Assembly (NCBI RefSeq): GCF_007995155.1 | Contig: NZ_CP042593.1 | Location: 2,584,001 to 2,648,000 of the forward strand | Length of the DNA: 64,000 bases | DNA from: Cytobacillus dafuensis | GTDB lineage: Bacteria; Bacillota; Bacilli; Bacillales; Cytobacillaceae | Reading direction: 5' to 3' | Shown here: in pieces, positions 17,964 through 27,570 of the stretch | Layout: each line of letters opens with the position of its first letter | Numbering within the stretch: position 1 is the first letter of the stretch | Program-made: the position numbers and the translations under genes | Notes under the pieces: model-generated | Database searches by the model: none | What the model was told of the DNA's origin: nothing | Seen by the model: the letters and a program-made list of their open reading frames with translations, nothing else

Positions 17964-18800
17964 ATGGAAATAGATTTCATTAATATTCTTAAAGCAATTA
18001 TTCTTGGGCTTGTCGAAGGCTTAACAGAATTTGCGCCTGTCTCTTCTACAGGACATATGATTATAGTGGATGATATGTGGCTTCATTCAAAGGAGTTTTT
18101 GGGAACACCGACAGCGAATACGTTTAAAGTGGTTATTCAGTTAGGATCTATCCTAGCAGTGGTTATCATCTTTAGGGATCGATTCTTTGAGATGTTAGGT
18201 CTGGGTCGTAGAAAAAAGGAGAATGTCTCTGGGGAAGGCCATTTAAAGCTTACTCATGTTATTATTGGTTTGATACCTGCAGGTGTTCTCGGCGTTTTAT
18301 TTGAGAATTATATTGATGAATACTTATTTTCCACTAAAACGGTATTAATCGGGTTAGTCATCGGCGCCATTTTCATGATCATGGCAGACATTTTTGGCGG
18401 AAAGAGCCCAAAGGTTAACACGGTTGACAAAATCACTTATAAGCAAGCTCTCTCGATTGGTCTTATTCAATGCTTCTCTTTATGGCCAGGCTTTTCCCGT
18501 TCAGGATCAACCATCTCTGGTGGTGTATTATTAGGATTAAGCCATCGAGCAGCAGCTGATTTCTCATTTATTATGGCTGTTCCGATTATGGCTGGAGCTA
18601 GCTTCCTTTCACTTTTGAAAAATTGGCAATATATCACACTAGATGCACTGCCATTTTTCATTGCTGGTTTTATAAGTGCATTTGTATTTGCCCTTATTTC
18701 GATCCGTTTCTTCTTAAAAATGATCAATAAAATCAAACTTGTTCCATTTGCAATTTATCGAATTGTTTTAGCACTAGTCATTTATCTTGTATTCTTCTAA
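17964..18800 (+). CDS. uppP: Undecaprenyl-diphosphatase
   Basis: UppP (BacA) dephosphorylates undecaprenyl pyrophosphate at the membrane to recycle the lipid carrier for peptidoglycan and other wall polymers; higher dosage gives bacitracin resistance. The 278-residue protein shows the conserved EGLTEFAPVSSTGHM motif (16-30) and the second motif PGFSRSGSTISGG (near 175-187), with about eight membrane segments. AAAAGGAGC lies about 10 bases before the ATG. It is a single gene with its own terminator. Confidence 0.95.
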   Translation: MEIDFINILKAIILGLVEGLTEFAPVSSTGHMIIVDDMWLHSKEFLGTPTANTFKVVIQLGSILAVVIIFRDRFFEMLGLGRRKKENVSGEGHLKLTHVIIGLIPAGVLGVLFENYIDEYLFSTKTVLIGLVIGAIFMIMADIFGGKSPKVNTVDKITYKQALSIGLIQCFSLWPGFSRSGSTISGGVLLGLSHRAAADFSFIMAVPIMAGASFLSLLKNWQYITLDALPFFIAGFISAFVFALISIRFFLKMINKIKLVPFAIYRIVLALVIYLVFF

Positions 18801-18802
18801 AA

Positions 18803-18837
18803 AAAATGGACTATCCCAAAAGGATAGTCCATTTTTT
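18803..18837 (+). terminator. Terminator of uppP
   Basis: AAAATGGACTATCC and GGATAGTCCATTTTTT form a perfect stem with a short loop. It also serves the convergent MFS gene. Confidence 0.85.
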
Positions 18838-20075
18838 CATTCTGATATTTGTTTCATTGGGACAGAGGTTATCTCTCCTACCATCTTACGTTTTGCTAGC
18901 CAAAGTAAAAATATTACTGGAACACCGAGAAGGCTTGTCGTAATTAAGCCAGCAGGTATAGAGATCGATAAAGCAATCCAGCCGACTAGAGGTCCTCCAG
19001 CAATTTGACCAAAGGCATCAAGCTGGCCAAACATTGACAGCATTGTGGCACGTCCCTTAGATTCAAGTCTTTGATTTAACCATATACTATACAGCGGAGC
19101 ATTTAATCCTCTCAAGCTCGAGCTAATCCAATAAGAAGCAAGGGCAAGCCATAGATTTCCACTTATAGCAAAGAGAAAAATACTAACAATCAATATACTA
19201 TTGATGATGAGAAGTATCCAGACAAAACGTAGTTCACCTGTTGCTGAAGCCTTTACTTCAATCCATTTCACCAATCCGATATTTAGCAATAATGCAATCG
19301 CGTTGATTAAGCCAAACCAAATGATAGCGGAGCTTGCAGACAACTGTATATCTTCAAGGAAATGGACTTCCCATAAGCGGTCAAAGCCTTCACTTGCTAG
19401 TCCCCACATAATAGATACCCCTGCCATACTTAACAGAATGACATTATTTTTTATCTTTTGAAATCCACAAATAATAACTGACGCCATTTGCTGAATTTGA
19501 GAATGGCTTGTACGTTCCATTTTTACAAAATGCTTCTCTGGCATATTAATAGCTAACCATAAAGCAAGTATAAAAAACGAACATGCCGCTGCAATAATGG
19601 CGATTTGCACGGAAAACAGCATAGAGATTGCTACACTGGCGGCAATACCAATAATTTTCCCAATTGAGGCCATCTGAGAGCCAGTCAGAAATAGCTTATC
19701 CAAGTCCTTTCCTTGAACCTCATCGGCAATCCAAGCTTCTTCTGCTCCACTAAAAAAAGTATAGCCTAAACCCCAAATCGCATATGCTGCGCCAATCGAT
19801 AAAAATAGCGGTATACTGCCTTCAAGTAAATGAGCACAACCTAGAATAACCGTTCCTATTACAATCGACCATTTCCTGCTAAAATGATCGGCGATTACAC
19901 CAGTAGGTATTTCAAATACCAATACGGATATCTCCATTATTGTCCCAATTAGGACTAGCTGCAGCGGGTTCAAACCTGCCACTGTTACAAAATAAATGGC
20001 ATTCACGGTAAAAATGACTTGAAATAAAAATGCACGTATTCCTGTTAATCGATAATAAACTTTTCTTGCTTCCAA
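18837..20075 (-). CDS. MFS transporter (exporter type)
   Basis: The 412-residue protein has about twelve transmembrane segments and the MFS motif A-like sequence GVIADHFSRKWSI (near 59-71), plus EIPTGV preceding it. It belongs to the broad MFS_1 group often annotated as drug or tetracycline-like exporters; the substrate cannot be read. Translation begins at TTG (20,073-20,075) with GGAGG about 8 bases upstream. Its 5' leader can form two exclusive hairpins, one involving the ribosome binding site. Confidence 0.85.
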   Translation of the reverse strand: MEARKVYYRLTGIRAFLFQVIFTVNAIYFVTVAGLNPLQLVLIGTIMEISVLVFEIPTGVIADHFSRKWSIVIGTVILGCAHLLEGSIPLFLSIGAAYAIWGLGYTFFSGAEEAWIADEVQGKDLDKLFLTGSQMASIGKIIGIAASVAISMLFSVQIAIIAAACSFFILALWLAINMPEKHFVKMERTSHSQIQQMASVIICGFQKIKNNVILLSMAGVSIMWGLASEGFDRLWEVHFLEDIQLSASSAIIWFGLINAIALLLNIGLVKWIEVKASATGELRFVWILLIINSILIVSIFLFAISGNLWLALASYWISSSLRGLNAPLYSIWLNQRLESKGRATMLSMFGQLDAFGQIAGGPLVGWIALSISIPAGLITTSLLGVPVIFLLWLAKRKMVGEITSVPMKQISE

Positions 20076-20083
20076 AGTAGTTC

Positions 20084-20161
20084 CTCCGTTTCAATCTCTT
20101 TATTAGTGCATAAATAAAGTCTGAAACGAAGATCAATTAAATCATAAGGGCCTTCGTTTCA
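20084..20161 (-). promoter_or_regulatory. Leader with alternative pairing over the MFS ribosome binding site
   Basis: In the minus-strand transcript, segment 1 (20,161-20,152) reads TGAAACGAAG, segment 2 (20,131-20,122) reads CTTCGTTTCA and segment 3 (20,093-20,084) reads TGAAACGGAG. Segment 3 contains part of the GGAGG. Segment 2 can pair with either 1 (10 bp, perfect) or 3 (10 bp, one G-U). This suggests an attenuation-like control of the exporter. Confidence 0.45.
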
Positions 20162-20376
20162 AACTAGGAAACAAGTACCTCTTTTAACATAAAAATCCAC
20201 TCCCTTTTTCAGATATTCCCATTATAGTTTAGTTGTTATAAACCTGTCATTAATAATTTAAAATACTCTTTCAAATTTAAGTTCAGTTCGTTTTGTTTTG
20301 CCGTATGATAAAAAATTGATAAAATGACAATCAAATATATCTTTAAAGTGAACTTTTTAAGAAAGAGGCTGAGTTT

Positions 20377-21405
20377 ATGTCTTATCTTTCACAAAATAAA
20401 TCATTAAAAAATATACGATATTCTGTTCTTGACCTATCTCCTATCGTTGTTGGCGGTTCAGCAGCTGAATCGCTTCAAAAAACATTAAATTTAGCACAAC
20501 ATGCAGAAAAATGGGGTTATCACCGTTACTGGCTAGCAGAGCATCATAATATGCAAGGGATTGCAAGCTCGGCAACGTCTATCGTTATTAGCTATGTAGC
20601 AAATGGGACATCCACGATTCGTGTTGGCTCAGGAGGAGTTATGCTACCAAATCATGCTCCTTTAATCATTGCAGAGCAATTCGGCACACTCGAATCATTG
20701 TACCCAGGAAGGATTGATCTTGGCCTTGGACGTGCACCTGGAACGGATCAATTAACTTCAAGGGCATTAAGGCGTGATCGCAGAAGTGATGGCTCTGACT
20801 TTCCAGAACAGTTAGAGGAATTGCGGATGTATTTCGATCCATCAAGAGCTTCAGAACCTCTTCATGTTCGAGCAGTCCCTGGTGAGGGATTGAAAATTCC
20901 GATTTGGCTGCTTGGTTCAAGCGGATACAGTGCGCAGCTCGCTGGTCAGCTTGGGCTTCCATTTGCTTTTGCAAGTCATTTTTCACCAGAAAACACATTA
21001 CCTGCACTCAGCTTATATCGTCGCAGCTTCCGGCCATCAAGTATTCTGGAGAAACCTTATGCCATGGTAGGAGTTAATGTGATTGCAGCAGATACAGATG
21101 AAAAAGCAAAATGGCTTGCAACCTCGATGCAGCAGCAGTTTCTTGGTCTGATTCGCAATACTCCTGGTCAATTAAAGCCACCAGTTGATAATATGGACAA
21201 TCTTTGGAGTGAGTATGAGAAGGCACTTCTTCAAAAACAGCTGGGATCCTCCATTGTTGGCAATCAAGAAATGGTAAAAGATAAGCTGCAACATTTTCTC
21301 ATTGAAACGATGGCAGATGAATTCATGATCAATGCTCAAATTTTTAATCACGACGATCGCCTTCGTTCGTTTGAACTTGTTTCCGAAATTTTTAAAAGGC
21401 ATTGA
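20377..21405 (+). CDS. Luciferase-like (LLM) flavin-dependent oxidoreductase
   Basis: The 342-residue protein matches the bacterial luciferase-like monooxygenase family, group with alkanal monooxygenase signatures: [18 protein letters not shown] (near 48-65), [15 protein letters not shown] (near 82-96) and the [14 protein letters not shown] loop (near 113-126). It resembles B. subtilis YvbT/YceB, which use FMNH2; the substrate is unknown. AAGAAAGAGG precedes the ATG. Monocistronic, with a strong terminator. Confidence 0.9.
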   Translation: MSYLSQNKSLKNIRYSVLDLSPIVVGGSAAESLQKTLNLAQHAEKWGYHRYWLAEHHNMQGIASSATSIVISYVANGTSTIRVGSGGVMLPNHAPLIIAEQFGTLESLYPGRIDLGLGRAPGTDQLTSRALRRDRRSDGSDFPEQLEELRMYFDPSRASEPLHVRAVPGEGLKIPIWLLGSSGYSAQLAGQLGLPFAFASHFSPENTLPALSLYRRSFRPSSILEKPYAMVGVNVIAADTDEKAKWLATSMQQQFLGLIRNTPGQLKPPVDNMDNLWSEYEKALLQKQLGSSIVGNQEMVKDKLQHFLIETMADEFMINAQIFNHDDRLRSFELVSEIFKRH

Positions 21406-21488
21406 TATCGTTTAAAAAAATCAATAAAAACCTTCACAAATCGGAACAGCTTCGATTATCGGTGAGAAAACAATAAATAACCGCCTAA

Positions 21489-21528
21489 TTGGGGACGCAA
21501 TTCATATATGAATTGGTGTCCCCTTTTT
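21489..21528 (+). terminator. Terminator of the LLM gene
   Basis: GGGGAC, AATTCAT and their inverted copies ATGAATT and GTCCCC build a long stem followed by TTTTTTG. Confidence 0.85.
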
Positions 21529-21662
21529 TGTTGTTATATCTACACTTTGATAGATTTAACACACTAATTAACATATCAATACGCATAAAAAATAACAAAA
21601 CCTCGTAAATTTATGCGGTGTTGTTGATACTTGTGCTAAACCCGTACAACGATTGGGAATTA

Positions 21663-21883
21663 CAAATAAAGTGAAACTTCCATCAGTGGGGGTTTTCTTT
21701 CATCCCCCACTGATGGTTAGTTGAACCAATCACGCTCAAAACGCCACGTCCTGTGGCTTTCGCCTGACTAGGACATCGTGTCCATCGTCGGGCCTTTACG
21801 GGCAGTTGATCCCCCACTTAAATTTCTTTAATTCTCTCGCAACCTTGAAGTGGGGGTCTTACTGCCAGTTAATCTGCGATAAA
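21663..21883 (+). repeat. Modular double-hairpin repeat, copy 3
   Basis: The ends AAATAAAGTGAAACTTCC and TTAATCTGCGATAAAA match copy 1. Both hairpins are conserved, though the last arm reads ACTGCCAGT instead of ACTGCCCGT. Between them is one GC-rich insert with GCCACGTCCTGTGG, the reverse complement of part of the insert inside hairpin 1 of copy 1. Confidence 0.85.
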
Positions 21884-22002
21884 AAGTTGGATTTAAAAGA
21901 AATAATTTATCTGAGGTAGTTCGCTAAATACGAAGCTGGCTTATTTTTTGAAGAGAATTGGAATTTTTATGTTAATATAAATAAAAAACAAGGAGGAGTA
22001 TA

Positions 22003-22506
22003 GTGAGTAAAAAACAGAAAACCATTTTTGTTATTTCATTAGTAGTAAACTCACTTTTGATAGTTTGTTTGGTTATTGGATACTTAAAAATGAGTTTAGT
22101 TCATAAAGAATTATTTTACACAGAAGTACAATATAAACTTGTAGAACTTGATGGTTTAATAGAACATCAAAAAAAGAACGATTGGTCTGACCCCAACCTC
22201 GTTACAACTCAATTAGGTGATGTTTTAAATGGATTAGATGTTGCAACAAATAGTGGTAAATACTCAGGCTGGCTTTCAAACGATGAGCGAATGACAATGG
22301 AGCGTCTAAATAGTGCATTAAGACAATACCCTCATGATGAATTGTATAAGTTTGATGTATTAACTCAGAGTGACAAAAATGATTTTGAAGATTTACAATC
22401 AAAACTTCAAAATGTAGGTTTTGGAATGGATATGACCATCAGTAACGATTGGAAAACTTTTATTATTAAGTCAGAAAAACTGCTGGATCTTTTAGTAAAT
22501 AATTAA
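22003..22506 (+). CDS. Membrane-anchored protein, unknown
   Basis: The 167-residue product has a single N-terminal membrane anchor (about residues 8-29) and a soluble, mostly helical domain facing outside. No family is recognised. The start is GTG, with AAGGAGGAG 7-8 bases upstream, which is a strong site. A terminator follows. Confidence 0.65.
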   Translation: MSKKQKTIFVISLVVNSLLIVCLVIGYLKMSLVHKELFYTEVQYKLVELDGLIEHQKKNDWSDPNLVTTQLGDVLNGLDVATNSGKYSGWLSNDERMTMERLNSALRQYPHDELYKFDVLTQSDKNDFEDLQSKLQNVGFGMDMTISNDWKTFIIKSEKLLDLLVNN

Positions 22507-22548
22507 GTTCTAATAATATTGCTAATGACAATGTTTTTTTAGAAATAA

Positions 22549-22576
22549 AAGGAGTGCGAATGGCACTCCGTTTTTA
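22549..22576 (+). terminator. Terminator
   Basis: GGAGTGC and GCACTCC with a 5-base loop are followed by GTTTTT. Confidence 0.75.
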
Positions 22577-22658
22577 CTGAAATTATTACTCTTCTCCCCA
22601 TCAACCGAACCCGTTACACAAAACAGAGCCTTATATTGATTACAAATTGAAGTTTCTA

Positions 22659-23243
22659 CTATTTATTTTCTACTCCATTATCGCCCATTTCATCAACAAG
22701 CTTTTCTGCTGCTCGACGATATAAATTACTCATATGGGCAAGCGAAGCGATCATGAGGATATTTTCTAGTTCTGCTGAATGGCTATCTTCTAGCTCCATC
22801 ACTTCTTCTTTTACTTCTTTTAATTTTATCTCTATGTCTTCTTTAAAAGCATCATTGTTTTTACTCGTTAAATGAAGAAAGGTTTCATAATATTGATCTA
22901 TATTAATATCGCGATTCATTACTCTCTCATTTATACCAGAAAGAGTTTCTTTAATGTCATTAATCGAAAGAGCACCTTTTAATTGATAAATAAGGCTTAT
23001 GAGAATGAGATGCTCTTTTGAATATTTTTTATTATTAATAGGGAAAAATAGCTTCCCTTTCGCATAATTATTAATCATTGTTTTGGTGAGTACCTTATCC
23101 TCATCGTTACGTTTCGACCCGCTAAATTTATTTTCAAACAGCTGGATAACCTGATCCATATATAAATCAATTTGCGGGATGTCTTCTATTCTAATTTGAT
23201 TTTCTAAATTAAGTGAATTAATTATTTTCTGAAGATTTTCCAT
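22659..23243 (-). CDS. DUF1836 protein (HTH-like)
   Basis: The ~194-residue protein matches DUF1836, found next to hemolysin III or alone in Bacilli. The region TKTMINNYAKGKLFFPINNKKY is the characteristic helix-turn-helix-like core, suggesting DNA binding. I prefer the second ATG (23,243), since AGAGG lies 9 bases upstream of it and only 3 bases from the first. It is divergent from the hemolysin III gene, which it may regulate (inference). Confidence 0.8.
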   Translation of the reverse strand: MENLQKIINSLNLENQIRIEDIPQIDLYMDQVIQLFENKFSGSKRNDEDKVLTKTMINNYAKGKLFFPINNKKYSKEHLILISLIYQLKGALSINDIKETLSGINERVMNRDINIDQYYETFLHLTSKNNDAFKEDIEIKLKEVKEEVMELEDSHSAELENILMIASLAHMSNLYRRAAEKLVDEMGDNGVENK

Positions 23244-23379
23244 ACACATAAACCTCTGTAGTTTTTTAATTATTTTACTCGAAAAAAAGTTTTGTGTAAA
23301 TGTTGACTACATAATGAAATGGTTATATTATTTTAAGTAGTTATTAAAACTACATACAGACATATTAGGAGGATTGATG

Positions 23380-24027
23380 ATGACAACTTATATTAGAGAA
23401 CCCATCAATGGTCTTACCCACTTAGCTGGAGCTATTTTATCCTTTGTTGGCCTTCTTTCCATGGTCATTAAAGCTGCATCCACAACTACATCAGCGCTAG
23501 TGATTACATCCGTCGCGATATTCGGTATCAGTATGATTTTACTATATTCAGCGTCAGCGACCTATCATATGGTTATAGCAAAAGACAAGGTCATCGCATT
23601 CTTAAGACGCTTAGACCATTCCATGATCTTTGTCTTAATCGCAGGATCGTACGCACCGTTTTGTCTTATTAGTTTACATGGCGTAACAGGCTGGGTGATC
23701 TTCTCAATCGTTACGATTGTAGCGGTAGTTGGCGTTTTCTTTAAAATGATCTGGTTTAACTGTCCAAGATGGCTTTCAACTGCCCTATATGTTGCACTAG
23801 GCTGGGTCATCATTTTTGCCTTTTCACCTCTATCCAAGACTTTAAGCTCTGAAGGACTCCTATTATTATTGCTAGGTGGCATTCTATATACAATTGGTGG
23901 AGTTATTTATGCTGTTAAACCTAAATTTCTAGAATTTAAATATTTTGGCTTTCATGAAATTTTTCACATTTTTATTATGATGGGAAGCATGGCTCATTTC
24001 CTTTGTGTGTTTTTATATGTTTTGTAG
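23380..24027 (+). CDS. Hemolysin III family membrane protein (PAQR/TrhA)
   Basis: The ~215-residue protein has seven predicted membrane helices and the PAQR signature: EPINGLTHLAGA near the N-terminus, SATYH, RRLDHSMIF, and HEIFHIFIMMGSMAHF near the C-terminus. The conserved histidines would bind Zn2+ in a ceramidase-like site. Relatives (YplQ/YqfA) affect membrane homeostasis; haemolysis is only a historical name. Three successive starts are possible; the ATG at 23,380 is 7 bases from AGGAGG and is preferred. Confidence 0.9.
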   Translation: MTTYIREPINGLTHLAGAILSFVGLLSMVIKAASTTTSALVITSVAIFGISMILLYSASATYHMVIAKDKVIAFLRRLDHSMIFVLIAGSYAPFCLISLHGVTGWVIFSIVTIVAVVGVFFKMIWFNCPRWLSTALYVALGWVIIFAFSPLSKTLSSEGLLLLLLGGILYTIGGVIYAVKPKFLEFKYFGFHEIFHIFIMMGSMAHFLCVFLYVL

Positions 24028-24040
24028 GTTAGTATGGTAA

Positions 24041-24075
24041 AAAAAATCCGCTCCCATTAAGGAAGCGGATTTTAC
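24041..24075. terminator. Bidirectional terminator
   Basis: AAAATCCGCT and AGCGGATTTT form a hairpin between the hemolysin III gene and the convergent small membrane protein gene. Confidence 0.75.
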
Positions 24076-24078
24076 TCA

Positions 24079-24342
24079 TTAAAAACCTGAAAAACTCATA
24101 AATAATGAAAAAAATAAGACAATTAGAATAATAATGACGATGATAAAAAGAATAAATAATGCAACAATAATCCAGCCTAGCACTTTTCTGCCTGTCGCAA
24201 TTAAATATATCCCTAATCCAAGTAGTCCTAAGATAAAACCGAGGATTCCCCATAAGACAGGGCTTTTTCCATGCTTTGGTGCATCAATAACCAAATACAC
24301 GCAACACGCTATACTTACAGCCAACCCAATAAAATATTCCAT
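24079..24342 (-). CDS. Small integral membrane protein
   Basis: This 87-residue protein is almost wholly hydrophobic with three membrane segments (about 3-18, 28-48 and 55-82) and a GKSPVLWGILGFILGLLGLG segment like other short phospholipase D-nuclease N-terminal-type membrane proteins. The function is unknown. AAAGGAGAGAAGAG precedes the ATG. Confidence 0.7.
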   Translation of the reverse strand: MEYFIGLAVSIACCVYLVIDAPKHGKSPVLWGILGFILGLLGLGIYLIATGRKVLGWIIVALFILFIIVIIILIVLFFSLFMSFSGF

Positions 24343-24453
24343 TCTCTTCTCTCCTTTCTATATATATATAATGGAAAAAGTAATCAATAAATTCCTATAC
24401 AAGTTTACCAATAATATGACAAATATTAAATGATCATTTTTTACCTTTTATTT

Positions 24454-25824
24454 TTATTTAAGGAACATCTTTACATACTTTAAAGCATTTTTCGTATTTG
24501 GGTATCTAAAGGGCAGATCAAATCTCGTTGTCTGCTTTAATATACTTTTCTCATGTGAAAAGACATCGAAGCTGCCCTTCCCATGGTAAGAACCGATCCC
24601 GCTTTCTCCTACTCCTCCAAAAGGTAAATAAGGGGAACTTAAATGATAGCAAGAATCGTTAATACAGCCGCCACCGAAAGAAATATCATTTAATATTTTG
24701 TTTTGAACCTCTTGATTCTCAGAAAAAATATACAAGGCGAGCGGCTTTGGCCTGACTTTTATTTCATTCATCATGATTTCAAGGTCATTGTATTCTAAAA
24801 CGGGTAAAATTGGTCCAAAAATTTCTTCACCCATGATCTCGTCATCCCAGGTAATATGATCGAGAATGGTTGGTTCAATGGATAATGCTTCAAAACTATA
24901 ACTCCCACCAAAGATTTTTTTTCCGTTATCAAGGAACGCAACGAGTCTATTGAAATGTCTCTCACTCACAATTCTTGTATAATGACCCGATTCGAAAATC
25001 GTTTCCCCATACATTTCTTGAATGGCTTTTCTTAATTCTTCTAGAAAAGGCTGCTTTATTTGACTATGAATATATAAATAATCTGGGGCCACACATGTCT
25101 GCCCAGCATTTATGAATTTCCCCCAAGCAATTCTTTTTGCGGCATACTTCAAGTTTGCATCTTTATCAATAATACATGGACTCTTTCCACCGAGTTCTAA
25201 TGTAATTGGTGTTAAATTTTTCGCTGCTGCATTCATGATGACTTTACCTACGGATACACTGCCAGTAAAGAAAATATAATCTAATTTTTCTTCTAAAAGT
25301 GCGTTGCTCACTTCCACGCCGCCTTCAACAACTGCAATATACTCCTCTGGAAAATTTTCACTAATTATTTTGCCTAGAATAGCAGATGTTCTCGGTGTTA
25401 ATTCAGATGGCTTCAATATCGTGCAGTTCCCGGCAGCCATTGCACCAATTAAAGGCGCAATCGCCAATTGAAATGGATAATTCCAAGGAGAAATCACTAG
25501 CGCAACACCATATGGCTCTGGATAAATATAGCTTTTTGACCCGATGGTTGCTAAACTCGTCTTTACTTTTCTAGGCCTTGCCCATTTTTTAAGATTCTTT
25601 ATTGTAAAACGAATCTCTTCTAAAACAATACCTATTTCGGTTAAATAGGCATCAAACTCACTTTTATTTAAATCCACTTTAAGGGCTTCCATCAGCTCTT
25701 GCTCATTCGAGCGAATCAACTCTCGTAATGTTTCCAAATTCTTTAACCGAAAAGAAACTTCCTTCGTTTTACCTTGTAAAAAAAATGCCCTCTGTTTTTG
25801 AACTAATTCTCTGTATATATTCAT
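24454..25824 (-). CDS. Aldehyde dehydrogenase (class 3 / YwdH-like)
   Basis: The 456-residue enzyme has the length of B. subtilis YwdH and eukaryotic class 3/fatty aldehyde dehydrogenases. Catalytic residues are visible: N114 (ISPWNYPF), E210 (LELGGKSP) and the nucleophile C244 (NAGQTCVAPDY). FTGSVSVG (186-193) contributes to NAD(P) binding. It should oxidise medium/long-chain or aromatic aldehydes to acids. The C-terminal hydrophobic membrane tail of fatty aldehyde dehydrogenases is absent. TTGGGGGAATC is the ribosome binding site. Upstream lies a 52-bp repeat array. Confidence 0.93.
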   Translation of the reverse strand: MNIYRELVQKQRAFFLQGKTKEVSFRLKNLETLRELIRSNEQELMEALKVDLNKSEFDAYLTEIGIVLEEIRFTIKNLKKWARPRKVKTSLATIGSKSYIYPEPYGVALVISPWNYPFQLAIAPLIGAMAAGNCTILKPSELTPRTSAILGKIISENFPEEYIAVVEGGVEVSNALLEEKLDYIFFTGSVSVGKVIMNAAAKNLTPITLELGGKSPCIIDKDANLKYAAKRIAWGKFINAGQTCVAPDYLYIHSQIKQPFLEELRKAIQEMYGETIFESGHYTRIVSERHFNRLVAFLDNGKKIFGGSYSFEALSIEPTILDHITWDDEIMGEEIFGPILPVLEYNDLEIMMNEIKVRPKPLALYIFSENQEVQNKILNDISFGGGCINDSCYHLSSPYLPFGGVGESGIGSYHGKGSFDVFSHEKSILKQTTRFDLPFRYPNTKNALKYVKMFLK

Positions 25825-25965
25825 TTTGATTCCCCCAATAATAGCAAATTCACGATCAGCTATTTCATTTACTTTGGTTTAATTATGTAAGTAATCCGTG
25901 ACAATTTACAAGTATTTCTTTTTAGAATTCAACTAATAAAAAAAGAAGTACTTAGAGGTTTTTTT

Positions 25966-26457
25966 CGTTCTCAATGAAAATAGGTGATGGTGTATTTGAT
26001 TGGTTGATGGCTTTATTCATGCTTAATGTGGACAGGTCGAGGGGTTATTTGTTGGTTCGTGGCCTCTCTCGTCCTCAATCAGGACAGGTCTCGGGGATTT
26101 TAGCTGGTTCATGGCTTCTTTCATCCTCAATCAGGACAGGTCTCGGGGATTTTAGCTGGTTCATGGCTTCTTTCATCCTCAATCAGGACAGGTCTCGGGG
26201 ATTTTAGTTGGTTCGTGGCCTCTTTCGTCCTCAATCAGGACAGGTCTCGGGGATTTTAGCTGGTTCATGGCTTCTTTCGTCCTCAATCAGGACAGGTCTC
26301 GGGGATTTTAGCTGGTTCATGGCTTCTTTCATCCTCAATCAGGACAGGTCTCGGGGATTTTAGCTGGTACGTGGCCTCTTTCGTCCTCAATCAGGACAGG
26401 TCTCGGGGATTTTATCTGGTTCATGGCTTCTTTCGTCCTCAATCAGGAAATGTGCAG
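25966..26457. repeat. 52-bp tandem repeat array 2 (seven near-identical units)
   Basis: Units starting at 26,072, 26,124, 26,176, 26,228, 26,280, 26,332 and 26,384 are almost identical; diverged units lie at 25,968 and 26,020, and a partial one at 26,436. Each unit carries GTCCTCAATCAGGAC, a 5-bp stem around a 5-base loop. Since 52 is not a multiple of three and the frames differ, it is not coding. It fills the gap between the Rieske gene end and the aldehyde dehydrogenase promoter. Confidence 0.95.
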
Positions 26458-26486
26458 AAATAATGAAAACGAATTGCCTTTATAAT

Positions 26487-26513
26487 GGGGACCAAGTTTC
26501 ATTATTTGGTCCC
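26487..26513. terminator. Hairpin downstream of the Rieske gene
   Basis: GGGGACCAA and TTTGGTCCCC form a strong stem. It lies just past the Rieske stop codon on the minus strand, although the following T-run is weak. Confidence 0.5.
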
Positions 26514-26524
26514 CATTCCATTCT

Positions 26525-27499
26525 TTAAGCAGTCCCTAATTTAACTTCGAGTTCCTTTAAATATTGTCTATATGCAATACTCATACGGTCACAAACAAGT
26601 GAAAGCTCAACTTGTAAATCAAGCGGAAGCTCTTCTGGTTTTTGGTTTTCTACGATTGGCTTGTCCTGAGCAAAAATTTCATTTTGAAACTGAATAATTT
26701 CTTCATCCGTTGTACCAGTATCATAATTAAAGGATAGGATTCCGTATGCAACTGATGTATTTTCATCAACAGGACGAACTGTTAATAAAATCGTCATTTC
26801 TGAGTCATTTTCTCGATCTCTTTTCGTAAACTTTACTGTTAAAGGACGAACAATCTCATACGTATAATAAACATATTTCGGCTTTCCTGAACCATCGGGG
26901 TCCGGTTGAAAAATGGCAATTTCATCAGAATAGATCCTGCCGTTTATATTATTTATTTTATAGTCTTCTATCACTCTATGTGTTTCTGTTCCTAAAAATC
27001 CAAGGTGAACAACTGCAAGATGGCCAACATCAAGGAAGTTTTCAATAATCCTTGGCGGTTTTGCATTGACTTCCTGTGGTCCCCAAATAACATTACGAAA
27101 TTCCTTCGACTCCATCTCACTATACTGGAATAAATCAGGTTTATTATTGGCTAAGTTCACCCAGATAAACCCATATTTTTCTATGCATGAATAGCTTTCA
27201 GCTTTCGCTTTTTTCGGAATCACTCTACCCTCTGGCAGCTGGGGAATTTTCACACACTCGCCTTCATGGTTGTACTCCCAAGCATGGTAAGGACAAACAA
27301 GGCAATCATTCTTAACTTCCCCTAGCGAAAGTGCTGCTCCTCTATGAATACATAAATCTTTAAAAGCGTGAACTCCTTCGTTATTTCTAAAGACTGCCAA
27401 ACGCTCTCCCATTAAAACGACCTGAATCGGTTTATCTTTAACATCCTCAGAACGGCAAGCTACAATCCAGTCATTTAGTAAAACTTTGTCTTGTATCAA
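26525..27499 (-). CDS. Rieske non-heme iron oxygenase, alpha-subunit type
   Basis: The ~324-residue protein has an N-terminal Rieske [2Fe-2S] domain (C-x-H CIHRG at 50-54 and C-x2-H CPYH at 69-72) and a C-terminal catalytic domain with the Fe(II) motif D-x2-H-x4-H (DVGHLAVVH, D157, H160, H165). Such enzymes hydroxylate or demethylate small cyclic compounds and need a reductase, which is not nearby. It is divergent from a purine permease across a PurR-box region, so a purine or another N-heterocycle substrate is a reasonable inference. I chose the TTG at 27,499, 8 bases after GGAGG. Confidence 0.85.
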   Translation of the reverse strand: MIQDKVLLNDWIVACRSEDVKDKPIQVVLMGERLAVFRNNEGVHAFKDLCIHRGAALSLGEVKNDCLVCPYHAWEYNHEGECVKIPQLPEGRVIPKKAKAESYSCIEKYGFIWVNLANNKPDLFQYSEMESKEFRNVIWGPQEVNAKPPRIIENFLDVGHLAVVHLGFLGTETHRVIEDYKINNINGRIYSDEIAIFQPDPDGSGKPKYVYYTYEIVRPLTVKFTKRDRENDSEMTILLTVRPVDENTSVAYGILSFNYDTGTTDEEIIQFQNEIFAQDKPIVENQKPEELPLDLQVELSLVCDRMSIAYRQYLKELEVKLGTA

Positions 27500-27570
27500 G
27501 TTGTATACCTCCAACCATTTTCTTATTATCTGATTTCATTGTAATAAGAGATAATCAATTGGTCAACACA

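Noticed and set aside
25966..26457. CRISPR array
   Set aside because: The whole 52-bp unit is repeated; there are no unique spacers and no cas genes.
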